Assembly: GCA_017444525.1 (NCBI GenBank)
Contig: JAFSWL010000048.1
Span: 1 to 57,633, forward strand
Origin: Alphaproteobacteria bacterium
GTDB lineage: Bacteria > Pseudomonadota > Alphaproteobacteria > RF32 > CAG-239
DNA length: 57,633 nucleotides
Direction of reading: 5' to 3'
Position 1 is the stretch's first letter. The number at the start of each line of letters is the position of its first letter. Of this stretch, positions 44,025 to 54,611 are shown piece by piece. Below the pieces are notes generated by a model. The model made no database searches. It worked only from the letters and a program-made list of their open reading frames with translations, and was not told the origin of the DNA. The position numbers were made by a program, and so were the translations under genes.

Positions 44025-44732
44025 ATGCTGTACATTTTTTGCGGATTTTTATTCGGTTTAGTGATTCCTTATTTGGCGCGGCGAATCGGCAAACTGATGC
44101 CGGCAACAATGGGTTATATTTTACTCAGACTTTTTGTGCCGTCGCATTCGGTCGGTTACAGCAAGCTTGAAAATAATCTAAAGTATATGAATCTCTTTCG
44201 GCGTTATGTTATGCGCAGTGTCGGTTGGGGCATATTTACCGCTGCTGCGACTTATTTATTTGCCACCGATTTCGGAACCGGTTATGAATGGTGGTACATA
44301 ACGTTTTTATGGATTTTGCTGTTGCTCGTAGAAATAGACAAGCGTTTTGAGCTGTTGCCGGACATTTTAACTTTACCGCTTTTGATTTTAGGATTCGCTT
44401 TTGCCGCACAAAAGGGTCCGTGGTTGGCAACGGTTGATATCAACTTTTTAAGCTATACTCAAAACAGTGTACTGGGGGCGATTATGGGGTATGTAATGCC
44501 GGTTATTGCCAGTATGTTTATTGTGTGGAAATACCCTGATGCGTTTGGCGGCGGAGATATTAAGTTACTGTGCTCTATCGGTGCATGGGTAGGTATGGAA
44601 ATTATTGCCTACATCATACTGTTTTCATGTATTATCTTCGGATTTTCCTGCTTGATTAATCGTATGCGCGCCGGTCCGTTTGGTCCGTCGATTGTGTATG
44701 CAACCTTAATTTTGTGTTTGCTGCTGTTTTAA
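44025..44732 (+). CDS. Prepilin peptidase-like (A24) membrane protein
   Basis: 235 residues from the ATG at 44025 (AGGAG eight bases upstream; ATG 44004 is weaker). Seven or so membrane segments. Two aspartate motifs of type IV prepilin peptidases are visible: EIDKRFELLPDILTLPL and FGGGDIKLLCSIGAW (GxGD). The N-terminal cytoplasmic loop lacks the cysteine-rich methyltransferase part of PilD. No pilus or secretion genes are in the window, so the substrate is unknown. It may act on a Tad/Flp pilus or type II pseudopilus encoded elsewhere. Confidence 0.8.
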   Translation: MLYIFCGFLFGLVIPYLARRIGKLMPATMGYILLRLFVPSHSVGYSKLENNLKYMNLFRRYVMRSVGWGIFTAAATYLFATDFGTGYEWWYITFLWILLLLVEIDKRFELLPDILTLPLLILGFAFAAQKGPWLATVDINFLSYTQNSVLGAIMGYVMPVIASMFIVWKYPDAFGGGDIKLLCSIGAWVGMEIIAYIILFSCIIFGFSCLINRMRAGPFGPSIVYATLILCLLLF

Positions 44733-44786
44733 TATTGAACTAGATTTACCGAAAAACTTTTTTCTTAAAAATTTTTCTGCTCCTTA

Positions 44787-44815
44787 TTGACTTTGCAAAT
44801 TTGCAACACTAACTA
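44787..44815 (+). promoter_or_regulatory. Candidate groES-groEL promoter with palindrome
   Basis: TTGACT at 44787-44792 and, 17 bases on, a weak TAACTA at 44810-44815. Immediately after the -35 lies TTGCAAATTTGCAA (44793-44806), a perfect 14-bp palindrome. There is no CIRCE element (TTAGCACTC repeats), so HrcA control is unlikely here. Confidence 0.45.
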
Positions 44816-44858
44816 AAATATCAGTTAACTTAAAACTTTTATTTTAGGAGTGATTGTT

Positions 44859-45146
44859 ATGAATATTAAACCTTTACACGACAAAGTGTTGGTTAAGCGT
44901 GTAGATGAAGAAACCAAAACCGCCGGCGGAATCATTATTCCGGATACGGCAAAGGAAAAACCGTCTGAAGGTATTGTCGAAGCAGTCGGTAACGGGTTCA
45001 GAACCGAAGACGGTAAAATATTACCGATGAGTGTTAAAGTAGGTGATCGTGTGTTGTTCGCAAAATGGGGCGGCACCGAAATTAAACTGGGTGGTGAAAC
45101 CCGTTTGATTATTAAAGAATCCGATATTTTAGCAGTAGTTGAATAA
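44859..45146 (+). CDS. groES: Co-chaperonin GroES
   Basis: 95 residues from the ATG at 44859 (AGGAG eight bases upstream; an in-frame GTG at 44850 overlaps that site). [18 protein letters not shown], then [16 protein letters not shown] is the mobile loop that contacts GroEL. Lid of the folding chamber. First gene of the groE operon. Confidence 0.98.
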   Translation: MNIKPLHDKVLVKRVDEETKTAGGIIIPDTAKEKPSEGIVEAVGNGFRTEDGKILPMSVKVGDRVLFAKWGGTEIKLGGETRLIIKESDILAVVE

Positions 45147-45153
45147 TTGTTGA

Positions 45154-46806
<1,653 letters not shown>

Positions 46807-46856
46807 ACTTTTTATAATCTGCTCGGCTACCATAAGCTCAGAGTGTAATATACTAG

Positions 46857-46886
46857 AACCTCTGCCAATTGGCAGAGGTTTTTTTT
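46857..46886 (+). terminator. groE terminator
   Basis: AACCTCTGCC-AATT-GGCAGAGGTT (46857-46880), a perfect stem, followed by six further T. Confidence 0.92.
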
Positions 46887-46961
46887 ACAGTATATCTATT
46901 TTCTATTTTTAATTGACTTTTACATAATTTAATATTAATAGATTGCGGTGGGAGAATACCT

Positions 46962-47126
46962 ATGTTTGCACTGCAATGCCTTCTTATGTGGCTTGAATTC
47001 ATCCGCCAGGGCATAAAAATACATATCGGAAAAAAATCTTTTCTTATTATCAAAGGGCAGCGGCTTTATTATGTTTATAAGCGCTATACAGATTCCATTG
47101 TGCTAATAGAAAATATAAAATGCTGA
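46962..47126 (+). CDS. Possible 54-residue protein
   Basis: The ATG at 46962 follows GGGAG (46950-46954) by 7 bases, a strong site in an otherwise empty 370-bp gap. The product starts MFALQCLLMWLEFIRQG and continues with a basic, aromatic stretch containing GQRLYYVYKRYTD. It resembles a small membrane-associated or carbon-storage-like strand protein only loosely; not recognised. The rest of the gap (46887-46961, 47127-47178) shows nothing else. Confidence 0.5.
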   Translation: MFALQCLLMWLEFIRQGIKIHIGKKSFLIIKGQRLYYVYKRYTDSIVLIENIKC

Positions 47127-47178
47127 TTTTGCAATCAAAGTTTACAAATTTGACTTATCATGATATTAAACAAATTCC

Positions 47179-48258
47179 TTAATTGGCAGAGCTTTCGATA
47201 ATCCCGCCCCCGAGAACAATATTGTTTTGATATAAGACAACAGATTGGCCGGCTGCAATTGCTTTCTGCCTATTAAAGAACTTGACTTCCATTTTGCCTT
47301 CAGGCAAAGGAATCACTCGAACTGGCGTAGGCTGTTGTGATGAGCGAATTTTTGCCTCGCATTCCAACTCTTTATCCAAACCATTGATTGCCGACCAACA
47401 CCATTCTCCAGCAATCAGACCAGAACGTTCACACTCTTCCTCAAACCCCACGACAACCTCATTTTTATCCTTATTGAAGCCTAAAACATACAGCGGGCGT
47501 TCGGCAGCAATTCCCATGCCTCGGCGCTGTCCCACAGTATAATTCCATATTCCTTTATGTTGTCCCAAAACTCGCCCGTCGGTAGTTACAAAATTCCCGA
47601 TTTGCGGTTCATTTTGCAAAATATCGTTAATATCGCCCGAATAAAAATCCTGACTATCCGGTTTATCAGAAACTGCTAAACCATATCCGGCAGCAATTTT
47701 ACGAACTTCTGCTTTGGTATAAGCTCCGAGTGGCATAATCACCTGTGAGAGCTGCTCTTGATTCAGGCGATACAGAAAATATGACTGATCCTTGGTATTA
47801 TCAACACCACGCATAATTTCATAGCGACCGGTTATCTCATTATGACGAATTTGCGCATAATGTCCGGTGGCAAACTTATCAAATTCTATTCCTTGAGCGC
47901 GCGCCTCTTCCGGCAGAGCGTGAAATTTAATGTACGAATTGCATATCACACACGGATTAGGGGTACGACCTGCCTTATACTCACTTTTGAAGTTATCTAA
48001 AACCATCTGTTTATATCGTGCCGAGCAATCAACCACATAATAAGGTATGTCGAGTTGTTTACAGATTGCTTTGGCGGTTTCCACATCTTCTGCCTCATGT
48101 GGAGAAAAGCACGAATCAGCTTTAATATCTCCGCTGAATTTAGTATTTTTATCCCATATCGACATAGTGGCACCGATAACTTCGTGTCCTTGTTCTTTCA
48201 GCATACAAGCTACGGTAGAAGAATCTACCCCGCCGCTCATTCCTATTAAAATTCTCAT
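47179..48258 (-). CDS. mnmA: tRNA-specific 2-thiouridylase MnmA
   Basis: Thiolates uridine 34 of Lys, Glu and Gln tRNAs. 359 residues. PP-loop GMSGGVDSSTVACML at the start; GRTPNPCVICNSYIKF gives Cys103 and Cys106 in a CxxC; KDQSYFLYRLNQEQL follows; then SDKPDSQDFYSGDIND at the place where E. coli-type enzymes have a second catalytic cysteine (ICF); here the residues are FY. The C-terminal domain is intact (NYTVGQRRGMGIA). The CxxC variant may use an iron-sulfur mechanism. Confidence 0.95.
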   Translation of the reverse strand: MRILIGMSGGVDSSTVACMLKEQGHEVIGATMSIWDKNTKFSGDIKADSCFSPHEAEDVETAKAICKQLDIPYYVVDCSARYKQMVLDNFKSEYKAGRTPNPCVICNSYIKFHALPEEARAQGIEFDKFATGHYAQIRHNEITGRYEIMRGVDNTKDQSYFLYRLNQEQLSQVIMPLGAYTKAEVRKIAAGYGLAVSDKPDSQDFYSGDINDILQNEPQIGNFVTTDGRVLGQHKGIWNYTVGQRRGMGIAAERPLYVLGFNKDKNEVVVGFEEECERSGLIAGEWCWSAINGLDKELECEAKIRSSQQPTPVRVIPLPEGKMEVKFFNRQKAIAAGQSVVLYQNNIVLGGGIIESSAN

Positions 48259-48272
48259 TCACTTATCCTTAC

Positions 48273-48306
48273 AAAAAAACTTCGGTCAGTGTAACCGAAG
48301 TTTTTA
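48273..48306. terminator. Terminator behind ssb
   Basis: ACTTCGGT (48279-48286) and ACCGAAGT (48294-48301), loop of 7; on the minus strand seven T follow. It separates ssb from mnmA. Confidence 0.8.
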
Positions 48307-48330
48307 TAAAAAGCAATATGTTGTGTATTT

Positions 48331-48807
48331 TTAGAACGGAATATCGTCGTCCAAATCTGACGGAGTTGTCGCCGCGCTGTTATCCCAACCGGAATTTCCG
48401 GCAGGAGCAGCAAATACATCTCCGGCATCACCTGCCGGCATTCCTTCTCCGCTACCGCGGCCGTCAAGCATAATCATGGTACCTCCAAAGCGTTGCAAAA
48501 CAACTTCGGTAGTGTATCTGTCTTGTCCGTTATTATCTTTCCAAGTTCTGGTCTGCAACTGGCCTTCCAAATATACTTTAGAACCTTTGCGCAGATATCT
48601 TTCTGCTGTGTCTGCCAGCTGTTTATTGAATATTACCACACGATGCCACTCGGTACGCTCTTTACGCTCGCCGGTTGTCTTATCATTCCACGAATCTGAG
48701 GTTGCTACTCGCAGATTAACCACTTTATCACCCGAAGTCATAGTGCTAACAGTTGGGTCAGCACCCAAATTACCAACCAAAATCACTTTATTTATGCTCA
48801 TAGCCAT
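48331..48807 (-). CDS. ssb: Single-stranded DNA-binding protein
   Basis: 158 residues. OB fold ~3-110 ([51 protein letters not shown]), then a Gly/Ala/Asp-rich linker and the acidic tip DLDDDIPF that recruits repair proteins. Start at 48807 (AAAGGA upstream) or three codons later. Own terminator. Confidence 0.97.
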   Translation of the reverse strand: MAMSINKVILVGNLGADPTVSTMTSGDKVVNLRVATSDSWNDKTTGERKERTEWHRVVIFNKQLADTAERYLRKGSKVYLEGQLQTRTWKDNNGQDRYTTEVVLQRFGGTMIMLDGRGSGEGMPAGDAGDVFAAPAGNSGWDNSAATTPSDLDDDIPF

Positions 48808-48895
48808 TGTTATTTATCCTTTAATTATCAAAACTATTTTTACCATACTTCATTTTTATAAATGCGCAACATATAAAATATATGCTCCACACTTT

Positions 48896-51082
48896 TTATG
48901 CTGCATTAGCCATCGGGGAACAAAGCTCTTCCATCACCTCTTTTTTGAGCGTTACGTTATCCGATTTTCCGGTAGCAAATACCGGTAATTTTTCATGATA
49001 TAAAATCACTCGTGGCAGATAGAGTTCGGACATTCCGTTTGCTTTGACATAGTCATGTAGCATAGCCGACGTAACCGATTTATTGTTGGTTACCAGCACA
49101 ATCTGTTCGCCTTTACTTTCATGAGGAATGGCTACCACGCCGTAATTATATTCGCCCAGCATCTCTTTGGTTGCATCAATAACCATATCCTGAACCGCAT
49201 TCAATGACACCATTTCTCCGCCGATTTTGGCAAAGCGCTTAATCCTGTCCTTTATGGTAAAGAAGCCTATCTCATCTATATCCACCACATCGCCGGTATG
49301 ATACCATCCGTTCTGCGGCGGCACCAAAACTCCGGGGTCGGACGGCATATAATAGCCAAGCATCACATTCGGCCCTTTAACACAAAGCTCACCACCGGTT
49401 TCAATTCCGTCAACCGGTTCAATACGATATTGCATACCGGGCAAAAGCTTACCGATGGAGCCGAATTTATTGAAAATACCGTTATTGGCAGTCATAACCG
49501 GAGAACATTCGGTTGAGCCGTAAGCCTCCATCATGCGGATACCGGAATGTTCCATCCACATGCTGCGGGTATCAGGCTTAGCTGCTTCTCCACCGGAATA
49601 CATTAAACGAACGGTATGGAAGTCATAAGGGTGGGCAATTTTGGCATAGCCTCGTAAAAATGTGTCAGTACCGATCATCAATGTTGCCCCCAGTTCATAA
49701 ACCAGCTCTGCCACAACGCGATAGTGGAGCGGAGACGGATAAAGGAATAATTTGGCACCGTTAAACAACGGAAACAGCATACCAACCATTAAGCCGAAAC
49801 TATGGAACATCGGCAAGGCATTAAATAACAAATCTTTGTAAGTTACGGTTTGAATTGCTGCCAGTTGATTAACATTGGCAATCAAATTGGCATGACTCAA
49901 AATAACCGCTTTCGGTGCGCCCTCAGATCCTGATGTAAACACAATAACCGCCTTTTTGTTACCGCCTTTTTTGTGAGGGATGCGTTTCACTTTATAGCTG
50001 ACAAAGGCATTGATTTTAGTCCACAGCGACATTTTCTTTGCCAGTTCTTCCAAATAAACAATTTTCACCCCTGCCTTTTCCAGCTCTTCTACTGCGGCTT
50101 CCAATTTGCCTTTAATGATGAATGCTTTTGAGGTAATAACCGTTTTTACAAGCGCAGTATGACACATAGATACCATGTTTTTGGCACCGACAGAAAAGTT
50201 AATCATAACCGGTGTGCGTTCAAATGCCGATAGTCCGAAGAAAGTGCAAACCGTGGCGATGGCATTCGGTAGCAAGACACCGACATTTTCGTCGTGAATC
50301 GTAAACTTTTTGAAAGTTCTGCCCAGAGCAAAAGACGCAACGATAATATCCTTGAACGATTTTTGCTTGCGATTAATATCTTCAATTATACGAGGGCGTT
50401 TGGAAAACCATCCGGTTCGCGAATATACTTTAGCGGTTTTCATCAGCTGCGCAAACAAAGAAATATCTTTGTTATAGTTTATTTCAAAGCACATCTCTCG
50501 CAAAATCATGTATACTTCGTTGCTGATATGGTCGCGTTGACGGCGCAGCTCGTCTTTCAGTTTAAAGCTGCGAGGTTTGCCCACATAAATACGCATTTTA
50601 GGCAATGGGCGATGCGGCAAATGACCTTTAGTTTTAGAAAAATAGCCATACTGCGGACCATCAATCCAAACAGGAATCAACGGTGCTTTAGATTTGTCCG
50701 CCACCAGCCCCGGAGCTTCGTAAATTTTCATCAAGCCACCGTCTTCGGTTATTCGTCCCTCGGCAAAAATTACCACTAATCTTCCTTCATCCACTTTAGC
50801 AATAAGTTTCTTGATATCTCCCGGTTCAATCGGATTAAACGGAATAACATCGGCCTTACTCATAAAAAAGCTTATCCAATGACGGCGATATAAGTGTCCG
50901 TTGAGTGCAAAAACCGGATCTCCAGGAAGAAACGCAAACAGCATAATTGGATCCAAATATGAAACGTGATTTACAACATAGACACCTTTTTTAGGTAACT
51001 TATCAATATCGAAGTTTAAAATACACTTTGTTTTCATCAATCGCAGAATGAATTTCAAGCAAAATCTTACAAATTCTTTCAC
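48896..51082 (-). CDS. aas: Bifunctional acyltransferase / acyl-ACP synthetase (Aas-like)
   Basis: 728 residues, close to E. coli Aas (719). Residues ~1-200 are a PlsC-type acyltransferase with NHVSYLD and FAEGRITEDGGLMK. Residues ~230-720 are an AMP-binding ligase: VIVFTSGSEGAPKAVILSH, EAYGSTECSPVM, WYHTGDVVDIDEIGFF and the final FATGKSDNVTLKK. It activates free fatty acids and reacylates lysophospholipids at the inner membrane. The start is GTG at 51082 with AAGGA seven bases upstream. Divergent from fadL, so together they fit uptake and use of outside fatty acids. Confidence 0.93.
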   Translation of the reverse strand: MKEFVRFCLKFILRLMKTKCILNFDIDKLPKKGVYVVNHVSYLDPIMLFAFLPGDPVFALNGHLYRRHWISFFMSKADVIPFNPIEPGDIKKLIAKVDEGRLVVIFAEGRITEDGGLMKIYEAPGLVADKSKAPLIPVWIDGPQYGYFSKTKGHLPHRPLPKMRIYVGKPRSFKLKDELRRQRDHISNEVYMILREMCFEINYNKDISLFAQLMKTAKVYSRTGWFSKRPRIIEDINRKQKSFKDIIVASFALGRTFKKFTIHDENVGVLLPNAIATVCTFFGLSAFERTPVMINFSVGAKNMVSMCHTALVKTVITSKAFIIKGKLEAAVEELEKAGVKIVYLEELAKKMSLWTKINAFVSYKVKRIPHKKGGNKKAVIVFTSGSEGAPKAVILSHANLIANVNQLAAIQTVTYKDLLFNALPMFHSFGLMVGMLFPLFNGAKLFLYPSPLHYRVVAELVYELGATLMIGTDTFLRGYAKIAHPYDFHTVRLMYSGGEAAKPDTRSMWMEHSGIRMMEAYGSTECSPVMTANNGIFNKFGSIGKLLPGMQYRIEPVDGIETGGELCVKGPNVMLGYYMPSDPGVLVPPQNGWYHTGDVVDIDEIGFFTIKDRIKRFAKIGGEMVSLNAVQDMVIDATKEMLGEYNYGVVAIPHESKGEQIVLVTNNKSVTSAMLHDYVKANGMSELYLPRVILYHEKLPVFATGKSDNVTLKKEVMEELCSPMANAA

Positions 51083-51253
51083 TGGTAGTTCCTTTCCGTA
51101 GTTACTTCAAAGATACTTTGTTTATACCATAGTGAGCGGTATTGTAAAGAAAAAGACAGCATTAATCAACAAGCGCCGCCTGTATATAAGTACAGATTAC
51201 CGCAAAAAAACGGCTTATTCATTCAGTCATTGTTATAAAAAGATAAAAAAATC

Positions 51254-51298
51254 TTGCCAATATAAAAAAAATATGTTTTATGGTTTCCTTGAGGAAAC
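51254..51298 (+). promoter_or_regulatory. Candidate fadL promoter with inverted repeat
   Basis: TTGCCA at 51254-51259 and an AT-rich -10 region near 51277-51282 are followed at once by GTTTCC-TTGA-GGAAAC (51283-51298), a perfect 6-bp inverted repeat. Placed between the divergent aas and fadL genes it could be an operator. The rest of 51083-51342 is AT-rich without a gene. Confidence 0.4.
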
Positions 51299-51342
51299 TA
51301 TAGTAAAAGTTTTCACTGTTTCAACAACATAATAGGACTATA

Positions 51343-52638
51343 ATGAAAAAAATTTTAACCTTAACGACGGCACTAAGCGTAATTTTGCTTGCAACAAATG
51401 CAATGGCCGCCGGCTTTCACCTGAGAGAACAATCCGCAGCAGCGCAAGGTAATGCGTTTGCAGGTGCGACAGCAGGTGCGGAAGATAACTCTTATACATA
51501 TTACAACGTTGCCGGTTTAACCCGTCAGAAAGGTACACAGGTTACTTTAGGTGCTACATATATTGCTCCGAAGGCAACCGCTAAAAATGTGCGCGGACAA
51601 AACGGCGAGCGCGATGCCGATGTTGAAAACGTGGTTCACGCTGCAGTCGCTCCTAATTTCACAATTTCGCATCAAATTAACGACAAATGGTTTATCGGTT
51701 TAGCAGGTAACAGCCCGTTCGGTATGATTACGAAATATGATCATGACTGGGTTGGTGGCGACCATGGTATCACATCAGATGTCAAAACTGCCACCTTTAC
51801 CCCGATGACGGCATATAGAGTAACAGACGGTTTATCACTTGGCGCAGGTTTGCAATTTCAGTATCTTTGGGCTCATTTAACCAGCAGCCATTCCGCCAGC
51901 AGAACCGGTATTGTTTCCGAAGACGGCCATAGTTGGGCCGCAGGTTATCAGCTCGGTGCTTTGTATGAGTTTAATCAAAACACTCGCGTCGGTATGGGAT
52001 ATCGCAGTGAAATCAAACATAAAATCAAAGGTAAGATGAAGTCTTCCGGCAGTGAACTTACTTCATCGGATAATCCGTATGCGGCCGGTCAGGGGGCATT
52101 TATTGATAATTTGCTTAACCAAAGTATTAAGGTTGATTTGGATACACCTGCTATGCTTTCGTTCGGCGCATATCATGATATCAACGAGCATTGGGCGATT
52201 ATGGCGGAATATCAACGCGTATTTTGGAGCTCGTTTAAAGATTTAACTTTCAGAAGCAGAGACGGCAACAACAAGCCGGGGTACGATTATATTGCCAGAG
52301 TTAACGAAAGTTGGCGCGATACCAACTTTTATGCCATAGGTACCAGCATTAAGCTTGATGAACAATGGAAATTGCGTCTGGGTTTTGCTTACGATCAAAG
52401 TGCGGTACGTTTGCAACATCGCACTCCGCGCATTCCTGATACCGACCGCTATTGGATGACAGCAGGCTTAGGATATCAATATAACGAACACTTGAGCTTT
52501 AACCTAGCTTACACCTATATTAATGCTCGTAAGGCGCAATTGGATACAAGTTTGACTGGTAATGACGGTTATAACGTTACGGCTGATTATCATAACTCGA
52601 TTCAGGCATTTGCCTTCGGCTTGTCATACAAGTTCTAA
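51343..52638 (+). CDS. FadL/OmpP1 family outer-membrane long-chain fatty acid transporter
   Basis: 431 residues. Signal peptide ~1-22 ending AMA, mature start AGFHLREQSAAAQGNAFAGA, the family's N-terminal plug with NP/NVAG-type segment (YYNVAGLTRQKGTQV). FIGLAGNSPFGM and VTDGLSLGAGLQFQYLW show barrel strands; it ends in FAFGLSYKF with a terminal Phe as in outer-membrane barrels. Pulls hydrophobic molecules through the outer membrane. Pairs with aas. AGGA lies before the ATG. Confidence 0.94.
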   Translation: MKKILTLTTALSVILLATNAMAAGFHLREQSAAAQGNAFAGATAGAEDNSYTYYNVAGLTRQKGTQVTLGATYIAPKATAKNVRGQNGERDADVENVVHAAVAPNFTISHQINDKWFIGLAGNSPFGMITKYDHDWVGGDHGITSDVKTATFTPMTAYRVTDGLSLGAGLQFQYLWAHLTSSHSASRTGIVSEDGHSWAAGYQLGALYEFNQNTRVGMGYRSEIKHKIKGKMKSSGSELTSSDNPYAAGQGAFIDNLLNQSIKVDLDTPAMLSFGAYHDINEHWAIMAEYQRVFWSSFKDLTFRSRDGNNKPGYDYIARVNESWRDTNFYAIGTSIKLDEQWKLRLGFAYDQSAVRLQHRTPRIPDTDRYWMTAGLGYQYNEHLSFNLAYTYINARKAQLDTSLTGNDGYNVTADYHNSIQAFAFGLSYKF

Positions 52639-52657
52639 ATCCGTGAGATTTAATATG

Positions 52658-52690
52658 AAACGCCTTTAACGGGCGCTTTTTTTATTTTTT
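52658..52690 (+). terminator. Terminator after fadL
   Basis: CGCC (52661-52664) pairs with GGCG (52672-52675), extended by AA/TT pairs, and is followed by a run of T to 52683. A modest stem. A second weak stem GTCC-GATGCT-GGAC at 52774-52787 with A-run to its left may end the minus-strand chromate genes. Confidence 0.5.
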
Positions 52691-52819
52691 CACAATTATT
52701 TAACGAATAATTTTCAATATGTTGCCAGAAAGAGAATAAAGCGCAAGATGATATTTATGATAATAAAAAAAGCGTCCGATGCTGGACATTTTATATATTT
52801 TTGGGCGTTTGTGCCTCAC

Positions 52820-53338
52820 TTATAAATCAAAGATAATGCCGACCGCTGCACCGATAACAATATAAACAAACGGCGATTTTTTTATTATAAAGCTTAAAAC
52901 CAAAAGAATAAGCGATAAAAGTTGTGTTTTCCATTCGGTCAGCGACAGTTTGGCAATTACCCAGCCTGCATACAAAATCAGAGCAATTGCTGCCGGTCGT
53001 ATGCCGAATAAAACACTTTGAAACAGCGGATTTTCTTTGTATCTAAAGATAAATTTGCTGAAAAAAAGCAAAATCAAAAATGCCGGTAAGGCTAAACCTA
53101 AGGTGGCAATTATTCCACCCAAAGAACCGCCGGTTTTAAAGCCGGCAAAAGTTGCCATATTTATACCGATAGTACCCGGAGTTATTTCCGAAACAGCAAT
53201 CATATCAGTCAGTTCATCCAAAGAATACCAGCCGTATTTATCGCTCAATTCGGCCAAGAACGGTATGGTTACCAAACCGCCGCCGACAGCCACCAAGCCG
53301 ATAGTGAAAAATTCATAAAATAACCGCCAATATATCAT
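52820..53338 (-). CDS. Chromate transporter family protein, half-size (second)
   Basis: 172 residues, five to six membrane segments. FFTIGLVAVGGGLVTIPFL, then SEITPGTIGINMATFAGFK and a typical hydrophobic end. One of two half-length ChrA proteins; the pair together makes the antiparallel unit found fused in long ChrA. Overlaps the preceding half by four bases. The physiological anion may be sulfate or another rather than chromate. Confidence 0.9.
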   Translation of the reverse strand: MIYWRLFYEFFTIGLVAVGGGLVTIPFLAELSDKYGWYSLDELTDMIAVSEITPGTIGINMATFAGFKTGGSLGGIIATLGLALPAFLILLFFSKFIFRYKENPLFQSVLFGIRPAAIALILYAGWVIAKLSLTEWKTQLLSLILLVLSFIIKKSPFVYIVIGAAVGIIFDL

Positions 53339-53886
53339 GTTTTATCCTTTTTATGAGAAAACAATTTTTGCGAAGACAAACCGGCAATACAGCCGAAAAT
53401 AACCATAACAACCGGAGACAGAGTAAACAGCAGCAACAGCAAAAAACTCAAGGCAAATATTGTTTTGCCGGCTATATCTTTTACATTGTTAAGCAACATA
53501 TTGACGGCAACATTGGTAATAATGGCAACAACTGCGGCTCTTATTCCATTGAAAGCGTGTCTGATGACTTCATTTTCCGTAATATTCGGCAATACCGAAG
53601 CCAGCAGTGAGATAATTATAATTGACGGCAAGATGACCGCAATGGTGGCAGTTGCGGCTCCGGATTTTTTGTGTACGGCATAGCCGACCATAGTGGCGAC
53701 ATTGATGGCAATAATCCCCGGGGTACATTGAGCAATCGCGTAAAGATCAAGAAAATCGGTGTCACTCAGCCATTTCTTTTTATGTACCAATTCTTCTTGA
53801 ATCCACGCAATCATCACACCACCGCCGCCAAAAGTCAGCAGGCCTATCTTAAAAAAAATAGCAAATATTTCGGCTAAGCTCGGCAT
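53335..53886 (-). CDS. Chromate transporter family protein, half-size (first)
   Basis: 183 residues. FFKIGLLTFGGGGVMIAWIQ near the start and AQCTPGIIAINVATMVGYA are the family's paired motifs. Starts three bases after nrdG stops, so it is in the same transcript. Forms a heteromer with the following half in other bacteria. Confidence 0.9.
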   Translation of the reverse strand: MPSLAEIFAIFFKIGLLTFGGGGVMIAWIQEELVHKKKWLSDTDFLDLYAIAQCTPGIIAINVATMVGYAVHKKSGAATATIAVILPSIIIISLLASVLPNITENEVIRHAFNGIRAAVVAIITNVAVNMLLNNVKDIAGKTIFALSFLLLLLFTLSPVVMVIFGCIAGLSSQKLFSHKKDKT

Positions 53887-53889
53887 ATA

Positions 53890-54597
53890 TCATTTTCTCG
53901 CATCAAAAGTCGTAAATTTAGAGCGTAGGTAAGTAAGCAATTTTTCATCCTTAAAGAACTTTTCGCAATCGCTTTCGGAGGTTGTTATATCGCTCGGAAT
54001 CGGGCGGTATTTTTGAATATAATACTCTTTAATGCCGAGTGCGGACAACTCATCGGCAATCGTATAAATATCGGCAATATCCAGCAGACGCGGATCACAA
54101 GTGGTACGGCACTCAAAGTGTTTACCGCTTTTTATCAATATGTCGAGGCTTTGTTTTATTCTTTCCACGTCGCCCGCTCCGCCGGTAGCGCGCTTATAAT
54201 GTTCGGAATTGAGCGGAGCCTTAATATCAAAACCTACCCAAATTACTTTATCTATAACTTTGGCAAAGGCTTCCGGATTATAACCGCCGGTGTGCAGACC
54301 GATTTCAAATCCCATGGCTTTTACCTCATCCATAGCTTGCGGCAAATTGTTTTGCAACAACGGCTCTCCGCCGGAAAAGACAACAGCGTCAACCATTCCT
54401 CTGCGGTGTTCTAATAAGTGCAATAAATGTTCCCATTTGGCGTCAGTTTCGCCATTCGGGTTTTGCAACGATTGATTGTAACAAAACGGACAGCGCCACG
54501 GACAGCCCTGCATAAATATAACAACGGCTATTTTGGATGGCATATCAACCAAACTGAATTTTTCGATATCACCGATTCTGATCAAATCTTGTTCCAT
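53890..54597 (-). CDS. nrdG: Anaerobic ribonucleotide reductase activating protein NrdG
   Basis: Radical-SAM activase that installs the glycyl radical on NrdD. 235 residues, longer than E. coli NrdG (154) and of the group with a full radical-SAM barrel. MQGCPWRCPFCYNQSL contains the CxxxCxxC cluster motif near residue 31; VVFSGGEPLLQ binds SAM; LHTGGYNP and VGFDIKAPL follow. Lies downstream of nrdD and the small glycyl-radical gene, behind an intervening terminator-like hairpin. Confidence 0.93.
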   Translation of the reverse strand: MEQDLIRIGDIEKFSLVDMPSKIAVVIFMQGCPWRCPFCYNQSLQNPNGETDAKWEHLLHLLEHRRGMVDAVVFSGGEPLLQNNLPQAMDEVKAMGFEIGLHTGGYNPEAFAKVIDKVIWVGFDIKAPLNSEHYKRATGGAGDVERIKQSLDILIKSGKHFECRTTCDPRLLDIADIYTIADELSALGIKEYYIQKYRPIPSDITTSESDCEKFFKDEKLLTYLRSKFTTFDARK

Positions 54598-54611
54598 TTA
54601 TTTATCCTTTC

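Noticed and set aside
51132-51332. 66-codon open frame between aas and fadL
   Set aside because: Lys/Ser/Tyr-rich low-complexity frame with no ribosome binding site, running over the probable fadL promoter.
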